Position numbers and translations under genes: made by a program. Source: Xanthostigma xanthostigma (Eukaryota > Arthropoda > Insecta > Raphidioptera > Raphidiidae). From it: 64,000 bases of DNA. The notes under the pieces were generated by a model. The model was not told the DNA's origin and ran no database searches. It saw nothing but the letters and a program-made list of their open reading frames with translations. Positions 21,434-32,357 of the stretch are shown piece after piece. Position 1 is the first letter of the stretch; each line of letters begins with the position of its first letter. The DNA is taken from contig OY754465.1 in the NCBI GenBank assembly GCA_963575645.1, forward strand, positions 53,591,901 to 53,655,900. Reading direction: 5' to 3'.

Positions 21434-21574
21434 ATGGATCTTCAGGACGGACATAGACTATATTATCGCGTTAAAATAAAAGCGCTTTTCGTGGAGACCA
21501 ATTTTGAAACGTACGTCGACGAAAAAACGCCGTGGCAATCTACAAATATGGACGAAGCCGGAGCGAGTAGCTAG
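21434..21574 (+). CDS. Unidentified small ORF, possible exon or retrocopy piece
   Basis: A 46-codon frame starting MDLQDGHRLYYRVKIKALF and ending DEAGASS then TAG. Codon use and the mix of charged residues look more coding-like than background ORFs. No domain recognised. It lies just upstream of NRBP exon A on the opposite strand. Could be a terminal exon of a nested gene, a transposon remnant, or chance. Confidence 0.2.
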   Translation: MDLQDGHRLYYRVKIKALFVETNFETYVDEKTPWQSTNMDEAGASS

Positions 21575-21876
21575 TCACTAAAATAAAGAGAAACAACAAA
21601 CTTTCTGAAAACAAGGTAATTTTATCTATAATGAAATGTTCGTTAATAATGTAAGAATTATTTGTTGTGCTTACAGATAAAAAAAGTTAGTTAAAAACAG
21701 TTTTTTACGGTAACAATTTAAGAAATTTTAAAAACGTAAAACCAATGAACACAATTACAAATTCACAGTTGAAATCTACGAACTTTTTTGGTTTCGACTT
21801 TAATTTGTACGTAAAAAATGTAACGTTTCTTTTACAGTATTATGCAATCTTTAATATTTAATGTAATATTTTAAAG

Positions 21877-21968
21877 CAGAGGTTCCCAAACTTTTTTGTC
21901 TCGTAGACCACTTGCCATGTTTTTCGGTTTTGGGTAGACCCCCTGCTTATCTGATATTGATTTTTTGC
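21877..21968 (+). mobile_element. hAT left-end fragment
   Basis: Begins CAGAGGTTCCCAAACTTTTT and continues TGTCTCGTAGACCACTTGCC, identical in type to the left end of the intact element at 31831-32357. No right end found. Confidence 0.7.
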
Positions 21969-22519
21969 TCTATGGTCGGGATCGATGCGTTATGATGATT
22001 TTTCACTGTGATTTTTGTGTAACTGGAATAACAGTCACTGTGATCACGTAGTATCGACTTTTATCAAGTCTAGTCGGATGGAGAACTCTTGCGGAAGCTC
22101 TATGCTTGGGAGCCAAATTGGCGATGACTCCAATTCAATTTTATCGGACGACCGACAAGGCACGTGTTCCGAGAATAGAAAATTGGTCGCTATTGTTGCA
22201 TATTGCACTTAAATGCACAGCCATACAAGGATTCTGCACGTAATGCATTGATTGTTGTTTATTATTAGTAATTATATGTATGCTTTACAAAAGGATAAAT
22301 AACGAAACAATGGACACAAACTATGTCCGCCAACGCAAGTAAATAAACATTGTTATTGTAAGGTTAGGTGTAATTGTTATTATTTGTTAACTATTTCGAA
22401 CACTACACGTTCTTCGTGAATCGTGTTTTTTTTTCTATATCAGCTGTAAAATGGATGATCGAAGATAATTTTATACGATAAACCCAACAAGGTATCCAAA
22501 CTTAAAACTTAATATAAAT

Positions 22520-22850
22520 ACGACAGATTGTTTTGCTTCAAATTTAAGCTAAAAATTTTTTTCCTATTTTTTTATATAATTTTCAATATTTTCGTGTCTT
22601 TTAGCTTTTCGTATAAAAACAAATTTAGCCTAATTTTCACCTCAAAATTACAAATATTGGTGGTCGAGTTCGGGAGATGGGACTTTTTTGTAGGAAATTT
22701 CCTGCTTTTTCAGAATGTTTCTTTTTGTGATTTCAAATATCTGCAATAGTTGTTGAGATATTCGTTAAAAAACAAACCCCTTCTTATTATTTTACTAAAA
22801 TGTTTAAATGTTTATAACTTTTGTAATTTTTTCGTCAAAAACATCTAGCA
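22520..22850. repeat. Dispersed repeat shared with 54120-54420
   Basis: TTTTTTATATAATTTTCAATATTTTCGTGTCTTTTAGC, a motif GGTGG then CGGGAG(A/G)TGGGACTTTTTTGTAGG, and a TTTCAGAATG stretch occur in both places in the same order. Here the flanking arms seen at 53984-54534 are missing. Confidence 0.65.
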
Positions 22851-22865
22851 CAGAGCGACTGAAGA

Positions 22866-23497
22866 CAGTGATGTGTTGTTACTGAGCGAGTCGTTCATAA
22901 TGAACGACTCCTTTCTCGGAGCGGAGCGAGTCGCTCTTTTTTTGTGAATGACTCACTCCGAGCGCCATTGCTCTGTGCTGAGCTGTTCTGTACTGTTGCA
23001 TTCGCACATTTACAGAGCGCACACTGCACACAGCACAGGCCACAGAGGCACTAGTTAATTTTGCACGTACGGAATTATCTTGGCTGAGTCATTTAATGTT
23101 GAATGACACACTTTAAGTGCAACAGTACTTACTAAGCTTACAGCGACTTAAACCATTCACATTGACGTCGTTGATAAAGATATAATATTGTAACAATAAC
23201 TATTATTATTGCTAAGCTTTTATTATACTTTATAGTTTATGCGAAATGCGAATAATATAAGATCAGTATCATATTAAAATGAGCTCAGAGCTGAGTGTGT
23301 GTATTGTGCTGTGCATTGTGCAATGTTACGACTCCTGAGCATGTATGATGACAATTCACACCTTTGCAGTCTGCACTCTTGTGTAGTGCGTACTGTCTAG
23401 TGTCGCTCTTTTGAACGACTCGCTCTGAGCGACTCTTTATAGTGAGCGGAGCGCACGGAGCCAGCTCCCAATAAAGAGTCATGTGGACACATCACTA
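22866..23497. mobile_element. hAT-like element with GAGCGACTC internal motifs
   Basis: Left end CAGTGATGTG, right end CACATCACTA. Flanks GACTGAAGA and GACTGGAGA are near-identical. The interior is full of GAGCGAGTCG / GAACGACTC variants near both ends, which resemble subterminal transposase-binding repeats. No intact transposase. Confidence 0.65.
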
Positions 23498-23761
23498 GAC
23501 TGGAGACAGAGGAGACACGCAGACGACGACGTGGACCGTCGAGAAAGGAACATGAACAGTGAACCCACACCGCCATGCGTGTGTCATCATCAAATTATAA
23601 AGGCAGACACGCGTACAGAGGCTGACTCATCGGAGAAAATCACCGTCCAACATATATATTTTAATAGTAGGTATGTTTTCTTTTCGCTAGGTTCAAAATA
23701 TTTGCATACATTTTTACTGGTAAATATAAATGTCGAATGTTCTGTTTAATTTAGGGGACTA

Positions 23762-24314
23762 CAGACCTGGAAAACCTGGAATTATCAGAGAGTTTGATGC
23801 AACCTGGAAATATCCGTGAATTTTACAAAGTATCAGGGATAAATAGCATTTTGGAGTTTAAAATTTCTATAGTTTTAAAAATTTGTGTTGTTTTAAAACT
23901 GCCTTCAGACTCGAAAAAAGTTCTTCCTAGCCTAATGAATACCTGGTCACTGAGCCTGTTGTTCAAGCTTCAATTTGGTATTTTTTTGTTTGCTATGCGA
24001 CTATTTATCGCTGAGATATCGGCGATAAAGTAAAAAGTAACCTTTGGTTTTTTACCATCGATATTTCCAACTAATGATCGTACAGTCCAGTTTACTGTGC
24101 CATCATTAGTTTAAGAGATAAGTTTTGTATGCTTGAAAAACTGCGAGAAAATTGTTTTGATGCTCAATTTCGATTTGAAAAAGTACAAAAAAATGACTTT
24201 AATCAAAACTTTAAATATCTCGATCATACAAATAAGATATTCAAATCATGAAAAAGTGTAATTTTCCTGGGAAACCCGGAATTATCAGGGAAATCATTTT
24301 TCTGTGGTCACCTG
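23762..24314. mobile_element. Possible hAT-like element
   Basis: Left CAGACCTGGAAAACCTGG with AATTATCAG, right CCCGGAATTATCAGGGAAAT ending TGGTCACCTG. Interior AT-rich. No matching target duplication, so the boundaries are tentative. Confidence 0.4.
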
Positions 24315-24479
24315 TGTTTTTTAATTGATGTGAAACATCTTATGGCGCGTTTATATGGAAATAAAATCGTGCAACTGGCGCGACGCTGTGATGGCGCGAC
24401 ACTGTGATGATACGTCGTTACGTTACGTTACGTAGATGACGCAGCAACAGTTCGAATGTTACCAAAAGTGAACGTTTAT

Positions 24480-24760
24480 TGTTTCCGAACTTAGATCACA
24501 TACAGACGTTGTGTTTGTTTGTGGGCGTTTACCTATGTCGCTTACGTGACAAGATACTGTTTCCTGATTGATTCTTGCTCAAAACAAGCAGACAGACAAG
24601 CACAAGAAATGGCCGCCGCTCTAATTTTCAAATCAATTTTGTGACCAAGCGCGCGAGCCTGCAGTTACGTCATTTCCGCATCCTCCCAGCCGGCGCGACA
24701 ACCAGCATAAATTTCAGCAGTGATTCCAGCGGCAAAACCAGCCTCGCGTGCACCGATCTT
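24480..24760 (+). mobile_element. Diverged copy of GGCCGCTGCACACGA MITE family
   Basis: Shares GTTTGTGGGCGTTT, GTGACAAGATACTGTTTCCTGATTG and CAGCCTCGCGTGCACCG with the better copies at 61050-61488 and 36841-37237. The ORF over it is spurious. Confidence 0.65.
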
Positions 24761-25159
24761 TACAGTGCTTTTTGTCTAAAACAAATATCTGAAAAGCTAC
24801 TTAGTGATCATCCTGTTCTTCAATCAAATATGTCAGCATCACGCGTGTGTTGTTTCATGTACTGCAACGCCTACGTGACTCTCAAAGCGTATGCGTGACT
24901 TGCCCATCTTGTAATAATCCGGAGGATCATTCTTAAACGTTCACCATTTCTGATTTAGTTTGTACGAGTAAAACTATGTATCTATCAATCGACAAGAAAT
25001 TAAAAAATACATGTTTTGGCTACGAAAAAGGAAGGGTTATGATTTTAGCAATGTAACTACATAATATTTATGGTAAATCGTTACCTCGTAGGGCCAAATT
25101 TACAGAGCCCGAGGTTCATCAATAATCTCATATCAATTTTTTAATCTAGGGAATATACA

Positions 25160-25284
25160 AATCTTTGATTATTTTTTTGATCAGTTCTGAAGAAGTTCCA
25201 AATCCGGATTGAAACGTTAATGTATTAATTATATATTTTTTTGTTAATATATTGTCTGAAAAATTGGTCGATAATTTTATTTAT
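25160..25284 (+). mobile_element. Short retroposed tail with 15-bp target duplication
   Basis: Flanked by TCTAGGGAATATACA at 25145-25159 and 25285-25299. The insert contains TCTGAAGAAGTTCCAAATCC, GGATTGAAACGTTAATG and AATTGGTCGATAATTTTATT, shared in inverse at 57390-57500. The AAACGTT signature near a 3' end is typical of Penelope-like and some other non-LTR elements; class is inference. Confidence 0.85.
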
Positions 25285-25884
25285 TCTAGGGAATATACAT
25301 TATAGTACTTCTATAATATTTAAAAATTATATGGTAAATCTCACACGAGGGAGAAGAGGGGAGTCCCACAACATCTTATAAAATCCCACCAAGGGGGAGG
25401 TGATAATTTTCCACCACATATTACTAAATCTCATCAAGGGAGAAGGGGGGGGTCCAAATTTAGATTAAAACACCTCACGTAATTAATGACGTCCTCACAG
25501 TTTCAACCCCTGTAAAATCGGTCGCCTGGATGCTTTTTACTTAACTTGTTTCCATTTGATTTACACAATACCAAATTTCCGCAAAATTCATCTCGAGCAT
25601 CGACACGATTCCTTCCGGTATTTCAAGGATATGTCTCGTAGAGAACATTGTAAGGACAATACCTATTCGTACGTTGTGTATTCATCTCACGCAACAGTGC
25701 ATCCCCCTATCACCCCTACACAAGCTGGGCCGCCGCCCCCGCGGTACTGTCTTCCCAACTCGAACACAACACCTACGGACATGTTTCACCAAACATATAT
25801 AAATGGATCATATAAATAACCAGCGCTGCGAACTCGCGTGGGTTTTAATTCAACTACGCAATACGAACTGATAAAATAAATCAC

Positions 25885-26520
25885 TGGGTTTTCAGCTTTA
25901 AGGGGGTTACCCCATGTGACAGGTTGAAAAAATCGATTTTTTTGCATAAATTGATTCCTAAACATGTTAAAAATATGTTGGTAAAATGATTTAATAAAAT
26001 TCGAAGTTGTTGGAAAGATACAGCTGTTAAAAGAGTGTGCGGAGCGTTCAGTTGAGCGCTTGGGCACCGAACCTACTGTGACGTTACGCCTTGTTACTTG
26101 AGACCGTCCAATACAAATGAAAAGCAAACATGCAAAACCCGATAAATCCATTTTTTTTCCGTTTTTGAGTTATACCTATGTATATCAATTCTAGTTAATT
26201 TTGGTGACTTTTTTGCAAATTAATGGTGAGTTAAGATTTAATGGTTTAAATCGAACTTAAATCTTTAAACGCGTTTTTCTAATTTGTCTTTACGATATCT
26301 CAAAAATGGTTTGACCGATTGCTTTGCAATTTTAATGGTAGATTCGGCACATGTATAGTCCATAGGATCTTTTGGAGATTCCAAGTGGTTCTATTTTTTT
26401 TCGACGCAAAATTATCGAAAAAAAATCATGAAATTTATAAATTAATTTTCAAAAATCTGTAAATTAGTCAATTTTCAATATTTTCGAATAATACTAGTTC
26501 AACTTATTGCCACAGACATT
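25885..26520. other. Probable decayed DNA element
   Basis: Begins near AAGGGGGTTACCCCATGTGAC, followed by AT-rich sequence with ACGATATCTCAAAAATGG. I see no matching right end. The 121-codon ORF on the minus strand has no recognised domain. Confidence 0.3.
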
Positions 26521-26594
26521 TAATAATAATAACAACAAATTCATTAAACTCCTAAGTGGAGCATAGGGCCTCTACGAAAATTTTGAATCTAGTC

Positions 26595-27240
26595 CTATCT
26601 TTTGCCATATTTTTGACTCGAAGCCAGGTATGAGGTAGTTCCTTGTTCCATAACTTCTTCACGAACAGTTCTTCTACAAGATATTTTTGGTCTTCCTCTT
26701 TTTCGGTATCCCTGTGGGTTCCAATCCAAGGCTCTCTTTGCTATGTCATCTGTCTTTCGTAGCGTGTGTCCTATCCAATTCCATTTCCTACGTTCTATAG
26801 TTATACAGATTTGTTCAAGACATGCACGTTTCCAAAGTTCGTTGTTCGAGACGTGTTCATACCATTTCACCTTGAGGACTGCTCTGAGGCATTTGTTTAT
26901 GAAGATTTGCAGTTTAGTTGTTATGGCTTTCGTCACTTTCCAGGTTTCAGATCCATATAGAAGGACCGATTTTACATTCGAGTTAAAAATACGTAACTTC
27001 GTTTTTTTCAAAAATCATGCTTGAATGCCAAATAAGATTTAAACTTCTGAACGCTTAGGATGCTTTTTTGATTCTACTGTCTATATCCACTTCTGCTCCT
27101 CCATCATTGCTAATTATACTGCCCAGATAACAAAATTCTTCCACTTCTTTAACAGGTTATTACCAGCTGTTGTCAACTCACCTTACCGACTTTCATAGCG
27201 ACTGTCTTATCTATATTTAGACCCGAGTAAATGATCTGAC
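26595..27240 (-). pseudogene. Non-LTR retrotransposon RT C-terminal remnant
   Basis: The open part (26595-27011) reads LRIFNSNVKSVLLYGSETWK, INKCLRAVLKVKWYEHVSN, RRKWNWIGHTLRK and NPQGYRKRGRPKISCRRTVR, the conserved C-terminal region of a widespread insect endonuclease/reverse-transcriptase family. Upstream on the same strand (27012-27240), LNIDKTVAMKVG and AFRSLNLIWHSS appear with frameshifts and stops. The RT core and endonuclease are gone. Inactive fragment. Confidence 0.9.
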
Positions 27241-27499
27241 ATTTATTGTTTATTTTATTAAATACTAAATTTGAACGTATTAAAATTTTAAAATGCCTCG
27301 AGGACTTTTTTTCCAAATACAATTTCGCAAAGTTAACAATTCATGGCTTGGTTGGGTCCCACTAACCTTCAGCCAGGTCTTCGATTTTGTGTTCAGACAT
27401 CACAAAAGAAGTGTTACGCAAATTTTCACTCTGCATCAAATACCTACCCAAAAATGTTTGCTAGCTCTTGGACTATTAGTGCATGTACTGAAATGATCG

Positions 27500-27625
27500 T
27501 TTGAAAACCGTTCACAGATACGGTTGGAGCGCTTAAAGTACCGTTCGAAAACCGTTCATATCTCGGTTGGAACACGTTTCATCTACTGCGCACGAGATAA
27601 TATTACCGTTTTCAGAGACGTTGAA
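27500..27625. repeat. Decayed fold-back MITE
   Basis: ACCGTTCACAGATACGGTTGG, GTTGGAACACGTTTCATCTACTGCGC and ACCGTTTTCAGAGACGTTG recall the 8495-8738 family but the arms no longer pair well. Confidence 0.4.
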
Positions 27626-28399
27626 ACAAAACTATTGTGTCGTATCGTCATGAATTGGCCTTTATTCAAAAATTGTCACTGCATCAGATTAAAATTATTA
27701 CCCGCAAAGTATTCGAACAGACATTTATTTTCTATAAACAAAAAATACATTTCGAGGGAATGTTTTCGTTTGCGGTCAGCGTGTTTACCACGTAAAATTA
27801 TAAGAAAACAAGAAAATATTTTAAATTGAATCAAAACAGAGTAATAGACGCGGCTGTTTAGTTGAAGTTTTTATTTATATTCTTGTTATTTCGAATTTAC
27901 GTCCATTCTATAGTGCCCAGTGTACGCCACAAGACGACAACTGCAGTCTGCACGGAACTTAAATAGTAAACAACATTATTGTTCTGTAAGTTGGTACTGG
28001 TTACAGGAAATTTGATCATGAAAGAATAAATACAGTTGTCACTTTCTATGAGTTCAGTTACGCGAATATAGATATAATACGCGCCACGGATCTAAAAGGT
28101 TCGGAAGTTAGTCACAAACAGCGTCGCAAAGGCACATTTTAGAGCTACCTCCCAGCTACCTGCACGGAACGCGCGCTCGTCGGTGATTGGCCGTGATCGC
28201 TCGTTGCCTTTGTCACTTGTCGCTTTCCTGCTTTAAAGTACAGTCTAGTACGCTATTGTCAAGTTGTTATTGTTATTTTAGTTTTGTTGAGTTGCGAGTT
28301 TGTAGTTTTTCAACAGACTGTATACGCGCAAGCCCGCTTTCGCATCTAACTTCCGAGCCTTTTAGATTCGTGGCGCGTATTATAGTAGTGCAGTATTGG

Positions 28400-28802
28400 G
28401 ATGCAAGGTTCCGTACCTCACTGCGGACTCGCCTGCTAGCTCACAAGATTGATTTTAAAATTAGAACAGGGGCCATTTTTCTTGCTAAGTCCTTTGCTTT
28501 GCTCTGAGCAAGAACAAATCGAGAAACAGTATCTTGTCACGTGGACGACCGGAACAAACGCCCACAAATAAACATGTCGTCACTGTGCTCAAAGTCAGAC
28601 AACAGACACGTTTTGCTCTGTGCTTATATTTGAACTGTCACTGCGCGCGCACGACATTTATTAACAAAACTAGCTTGAAAAGACGTCACGTGTGAAGTGA
28701 GCACATAAAAGCAATTAAGAAAACCAGCGCTAGAAAACTAGTACCTAGTCAAATCTAGCAAGGAATCTAGCGGCAAATCCAGCCTTGTGTGAAGCAGCCT
28801 TA
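28400..28802 (-). mobile_element. GGCCGCTGCACACGA MITE family copy
   Basis: Inverse orientation to 61050-61488. Carries CTAGCAAGGAATCTAGCGGC, TGACTGT-type CACGTGACAAG motif and GCGCGCGCA. Ends CAGCCTTGTGTGAAGCAGCC. Confidence 0.8.
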
Positions 28803-29217
28803 AGCTCGACATGTGTTTTTTCTGGCACCTCTACGTTCTCGGCTATTCTCAAACCCCCCTTTATTTAATTCGATTGTCATGTTTTGGTTATCCCTGTGAG
28901 TTGTGACCCGATCGCTCCACTCGGTGACTTGTACTTCGTCCGTACGTAGGTATTTTCCTGTTGGCTGTTTATACTGTCAAATGTATATTGGCGTCTGTAC
29001 AATCAAATAAAATTACTGACGTCATGAATATGTTAATTTCAATAAATTATTTATATATCTCTCTACAGGACTTCTTAAGTACCACAGTTCTAAAATTCTG
29101 TTAATAAATCAGATATTGAAAAGAAAAAAACACTCTTTATGTAAATGAAGATATCGCAAGCAGTATTATGGCAACCGCACATGAAAATTGTAACGTAAGA
29201 GTTATATAATATCTAAA

Positions 29218-29335
29218 CTAGCGGTCCGTCCCGGTTTCACCCGGGTGCGATAAATATAATTCTGAAAAATGTATTTCGTTTGCGACCCGGCGTCTGAACT
29301 AACAGGTTTCAGCAAATTATACCAGATTTCCTTGC
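29218..29335 (-). mobile_element. Helitron 3' end
   Basis: On the minus strand it ends CACCCGGGTGAAACCGGGAC then GGACCGCTAG and T, with the CCCGG...CCGGG hairpin just before the CTAG terminus. Truncated upstream by the MITE at 29338. Confidence 0.8.
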
Positions 29336-29337
29336 CT

Positions 29338-29757
29338 AATTTGACTACTAGTTTTCTAGCGCAGCGATTTTCTTGATTGCTTTTATGTGCTCGCTTCACA
29401 CAAGACGTCTTTTCAAGTCTGTTTTGTGGATAGATCTGGTGCGCGCGCAGTGACAGTTCAAAAATAAACACAGAGCAAAATGTGTCTGCTGTCTGACTCT
29501 GAGCAGAATGACGCCATGTTGGTTTGTGGGCGTTTGTTCAAGTCGCTCACGTGGCAAGATACTGTTTCCTGATTGGTTTTTGCTCGGAGCAAGCAGAGAA
29601 CCTAGCAAGAAAAAAAGCCCCTGTTTTAATTTTAGAATCCATCTTGTGAGCTATAGCAGGCGAGACCGCAGGGACGTCATTTCCAGCCTCGTACCCAGCC
29701 TGCCGGTCAGCAGAAGTCCAAGCTGTGTTTCCAGCCCCGTGTGCTACGGCCGTAAAG
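29338..29757 (+). mobile_element. GGCCGCTGCACACGA MITE family copy
   Basis: Matches 61050-61488 from CTACTAGTTTTCTAGCGC to CCAGCCCCGTGTGCTACGGCC. Left end is lost at the Helitron junction. Confidence 0.8.
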
Positions 29758-29769
29758 CACCGTATAGAG

Positions 29770-29951
29770 CAGGGGCGGGCAATTCTTTTGATCGCCGGGC
29801 CACATAGCTGATGAAAATTACCGCGGGCCGTATGCCTGATAAAAAAAGGTCCCCACATTCTATTTCCGCATTTTACTATTTTTATAAAATTTATAAAATG
29901 CTTCGCGGGCCGGACAAAATTGCGCTGTGGGCCGCCATTTGCCCAGGCCTG
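29770..29951. mobile_element. 182-bp hAT MITE with 8-bp duplication
   Basis: Left CAGGGGCGGGCAATT, right TTGCCCAGGCCTG. Flanks GTATAGAG and GTATAGAC match at 7 of 8 bases. Interior GATCGCCGGGCCACATAGCT is shared in inverse with 33556-33839. Confidence 0.88.
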
Positions 29952-30329
29952 GTATAGACACTGCAGTGGAAATTGGATGATTACCTCATCGCCATCACTT
30001 AATAAAACTACGTAAAATAATAATCCGCATCACACTTTAATGTTCCTGCATAATTTATTTATGCATAGACGCTAGCCAAATCGAAAATTTGCACAATGAA
30101 ATTGAATTAAACGATGTACATAAGGTAATAAACTATACAACAATTATGCACCTGGTGTGTTCAACGACAATTAAATCTATTTGCAATAACTGCCATATTC
30201 ACCAATTTATTCTTGTATCACAGACGTGATTTATTATGGTACAAAAATGTCTGCACTGCAAAAACTACATCACGAATTTATTTTTCTCAGCGCGTGCGGA
30301 GAAGTGGCATTATTTTGCAATTCGTCGCT

Positions 30330-30722
30330 AAAGGCCGCTGCACACGAAGCTGGTTTTAGATTCCCTGCTATAATTTTCAAGCGTTGGTTTTCGTGATTGG
30401 TTTTATGCAGTGTTCGCTTACACTATGCGTGTATTGAAGCTTGCTTTGTAGATGGGTTTGGTGCGCGCGCAGTGACTTCGAATATTAACAAAAGTGGGCG
30501 TTTATTGTCTCTAAATAGAACACACTATGACGCCATGTTTGTTTGTGGGCGTTTGTCCATGTCGCCCACGTGACAAGATACTGTTTCCCGATTGGTTCTT
30601 GCTCAAAACAAGCACCGGTTCTGTTTTTGAAATCCGTCTTGTAAGTTAGCAGGCAAGCCCGCAGTGATGTCATTTCCAGCCTCGTAGCCAGCCTGTTTTC
30701 TTGCCTGCTAGCAGTTACCAAA
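30330..30722 (+). mobile_element. GGCCGCTGCACACGA MITE family copy with intact left end
   Basis: Starts AAGGCCGCTGCACACGAAGC, so it defines the family's terminus. Right end is degraded after GCCTCGTAGCCAGCCTG. Confidence 0.8.
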
Positions 30723-30841
30723 TAACTGTTATTTCGTCTCATTGTTAGCGTTCGATTTAAAAAGTTGATTTGGCGTTTAAAATCGTTCTATAGCAGGGGT
30801 GGCGAACCTTTCTACACCAACGTGCCAATTTTTTTCAAAAA

Positions 30842-31578
30842 TCTATACTAATATATAAAGCTGAAGAGTTTGTTTGTTTGTTTGGTTGAACGCGCTAATC
30901 TCAGGAACTACTGGTTCAAATTGAAAAAAAAAATTGTTGGATAGTCCATTTATCGAGGAAGGCTATAGGCTATATAATATCACGCTACGACCAATAAGAG
31001 TAGAGCATCAATGAAAAATGTTGCAAAATAAGCTTCTATTTAGGTGAAATGCCGTAACTAAATATACCATTAGTGTTGCACGTTTAGAAGCCCGGCTGGC
31101 TCAGTCGGTAGAGTACGTGACTCTTAATATCAGGGTCGTGGGTTCGAGCCCCACGTTGAGCGAATATATTTTTATTTTTTTATTTTCTACATTACTTTCT
31201 TACATTTAAATTTATTTTAATTTTATTTACGACTAATTAAAATTAAATAAATCTAATTAATAGCTCATTTGAAAACTGTTGCAACTATAAGTAGGTACCT
31301 ATATTATAAAAATAATTTTCCTACAGTGTTTTCACTTAAATATTTATTATATTTTATTAATTCCAGTAATTATTGATTTAAAAGAAATTTATTATCTATA
31401 CTTATAAAAAGTATAATTACTGCATTTTATCGACAAAAACTTTTGAACGGTAACTCCGATCATCATGAAATTTGGACACAACATTCATGTCGGTAAACTA
31501 AGATGAATGTGCGTACTCATGTCCCTCCCTTCCCCGTTCGTTCTTTTGCACCCGGGTGAAACCGGGCGGGACCGCTAG
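30842..31578 (+). mobile_element. Complete non-autonomous Helitron
   Basis: Starts TCTATACTAATATATAAAGC and ends GGGTGAAACCGGGCGGGACC then GCTAG, between host A and T, as Helitrons require. The 3' hairpin CCCGG/CCGGG precedes the CTAG. Contains a tRNA-Lys-like sequence absent from the shorter relative at 58144-58585. No Rep/helicase. Confidence 0.9.
31090..31162 (+). tRNA. tRNA-Lys(CTT)-like sequence inside Helitron (probable pseudogene)
   Basis: 73 nt reading GCCCGGCTGGCTCAGTCGGT, anticodon loop CTCTTAA, and T-arm GGGTTCGAGCCCC. Acceptor and T stems fit tRNA-Lys, with one acceptor mismatch (C3 with A70). The anticodon stem is broken: CGTGA against TATCA has only two pairs. A and B boxes look intact, so pol III transcription is possible, but a working tRNA is unlikely. 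Confidence 0.75.
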
Positions 31579-31830
31579 TGTTTAATATGACGTGCCGACA
31601 AGCAACCAAAGAAATTTAGTTGTCAAAAAATAATAATTTTGATAATACATTCAGCGCCACGAAACTTTTTCGTATTTGTTATTTAGTCAATTTATTTCAG
31701 CATCAAGCATATTATTAATTATTTCGATTTTGCACCTCAATCAATGCCGTGCCAACAATAATTAATTTGTCACGTTCCACCTGTGGCACGCGTGCCATTG
31801 ATTCTCCACCCCTGCCCGATAGTATTAGAG

Positions 31831-32357
31831 CAGAGGTTCCCAAACTTTTTTGTCTCGTAGACCACTTGCCATGTTTTTCGGTTTTGCTTATCTGATATTG
31901 ATTTTTTGCAAATTCATTAATTTCAAATGCATTTTTGACAACCGGTATACCTAGTGCTACTCACTTTGAACGATTTAAATTTATAACGGTAGTGAAATGT
32001 AGTGTGAAATGTTTAGTTTTATACATTTATTAATTAGATTCAAATTAAACGAATCAAATTAAAATTTACTTTCTGTTAAATAAAATAACTAAGCAAAAAA
32101 TAAATGCTTATAGCGTGAAGGATGAACTTGATGCTTTAATAATAAATTTTCAACATTTGGCATCAATTTGGTTAGATTTAATCTTAAATCTCTTCGGTTA
32201 ACGATGTCCAGTTTGTTTCTTTTTTTGTGAGGAGATTCACTATCGTTGACCCCCATTTTCATTTCATAGACCTCCAATTTTTTTCCCGCTGACATGGACC
32301 CCTTGCAAATTGTCGTCGACCCCTGGGGGTCTTTATAGACCACTTTGGGAATCACTG
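31831..32357. mobile_element. 527-bp hAT element with perfect 8-bp duplication
   Basis: Left CAGAGGTTCCCAAACTTTTT, right CCACTTTGGGAATCACTG. Flanked by TATTAGAG at 31823-31830 and 32358-32365, a perfect hAT-size target duplication. It retains a transposase C-terminus on the minus strand. Confidence 0.95.
32089..32355 (-). pseudogene. hAT transposase C-terminal remnant
   Basis: The end of the frame reads NRRDLRLNLTKLMPNVENLL then LKHQVHPSR, which matches the DLRLxLTxxxPxxxxLLxxHQxHPSH tail of hAT (ZBED-type) transposases. The first 40 residues are read from the element's terminal sequence and are not conserved. The RNase H-like core is missing. Confidence 0.75.

Larger units (their letters stand above)
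30794..31814. mobile_element. hAT MITE split by a Helitron
   Basis: Left CAGGGGTGGCGAACCTTTC, right GATTCTCCACCCCTG. Flanks TTCTATAG and CCCGATAG agree at the last positions. A 737-bp Helitron (30842-31578) is nested inside; without it the hAT element is about 285 bp. Confidence 0.8.

Noticed and set aside
26743-27024. 93-codon plus-strand ORF
   Set aside because: Antisense shadow of the reverse-transcriptase remnant on the minus strand.
28187-28507. 106-codon plus-strand ORF
   Set aside because: Its second half is read from a MITE in reverse; the first half has no recognised domain.
29547-29858. 103-codon minus-strand ORF
   Set aside because: Spans the junction of a MITE and a hAT element, so it cannot be an ancestral gene.
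31090-31162. Working tRNA-Lys gene
   Set aside because: The anticodon stem has only two pairs and the sequence lies inside a Helitron; better called a pseudogene.
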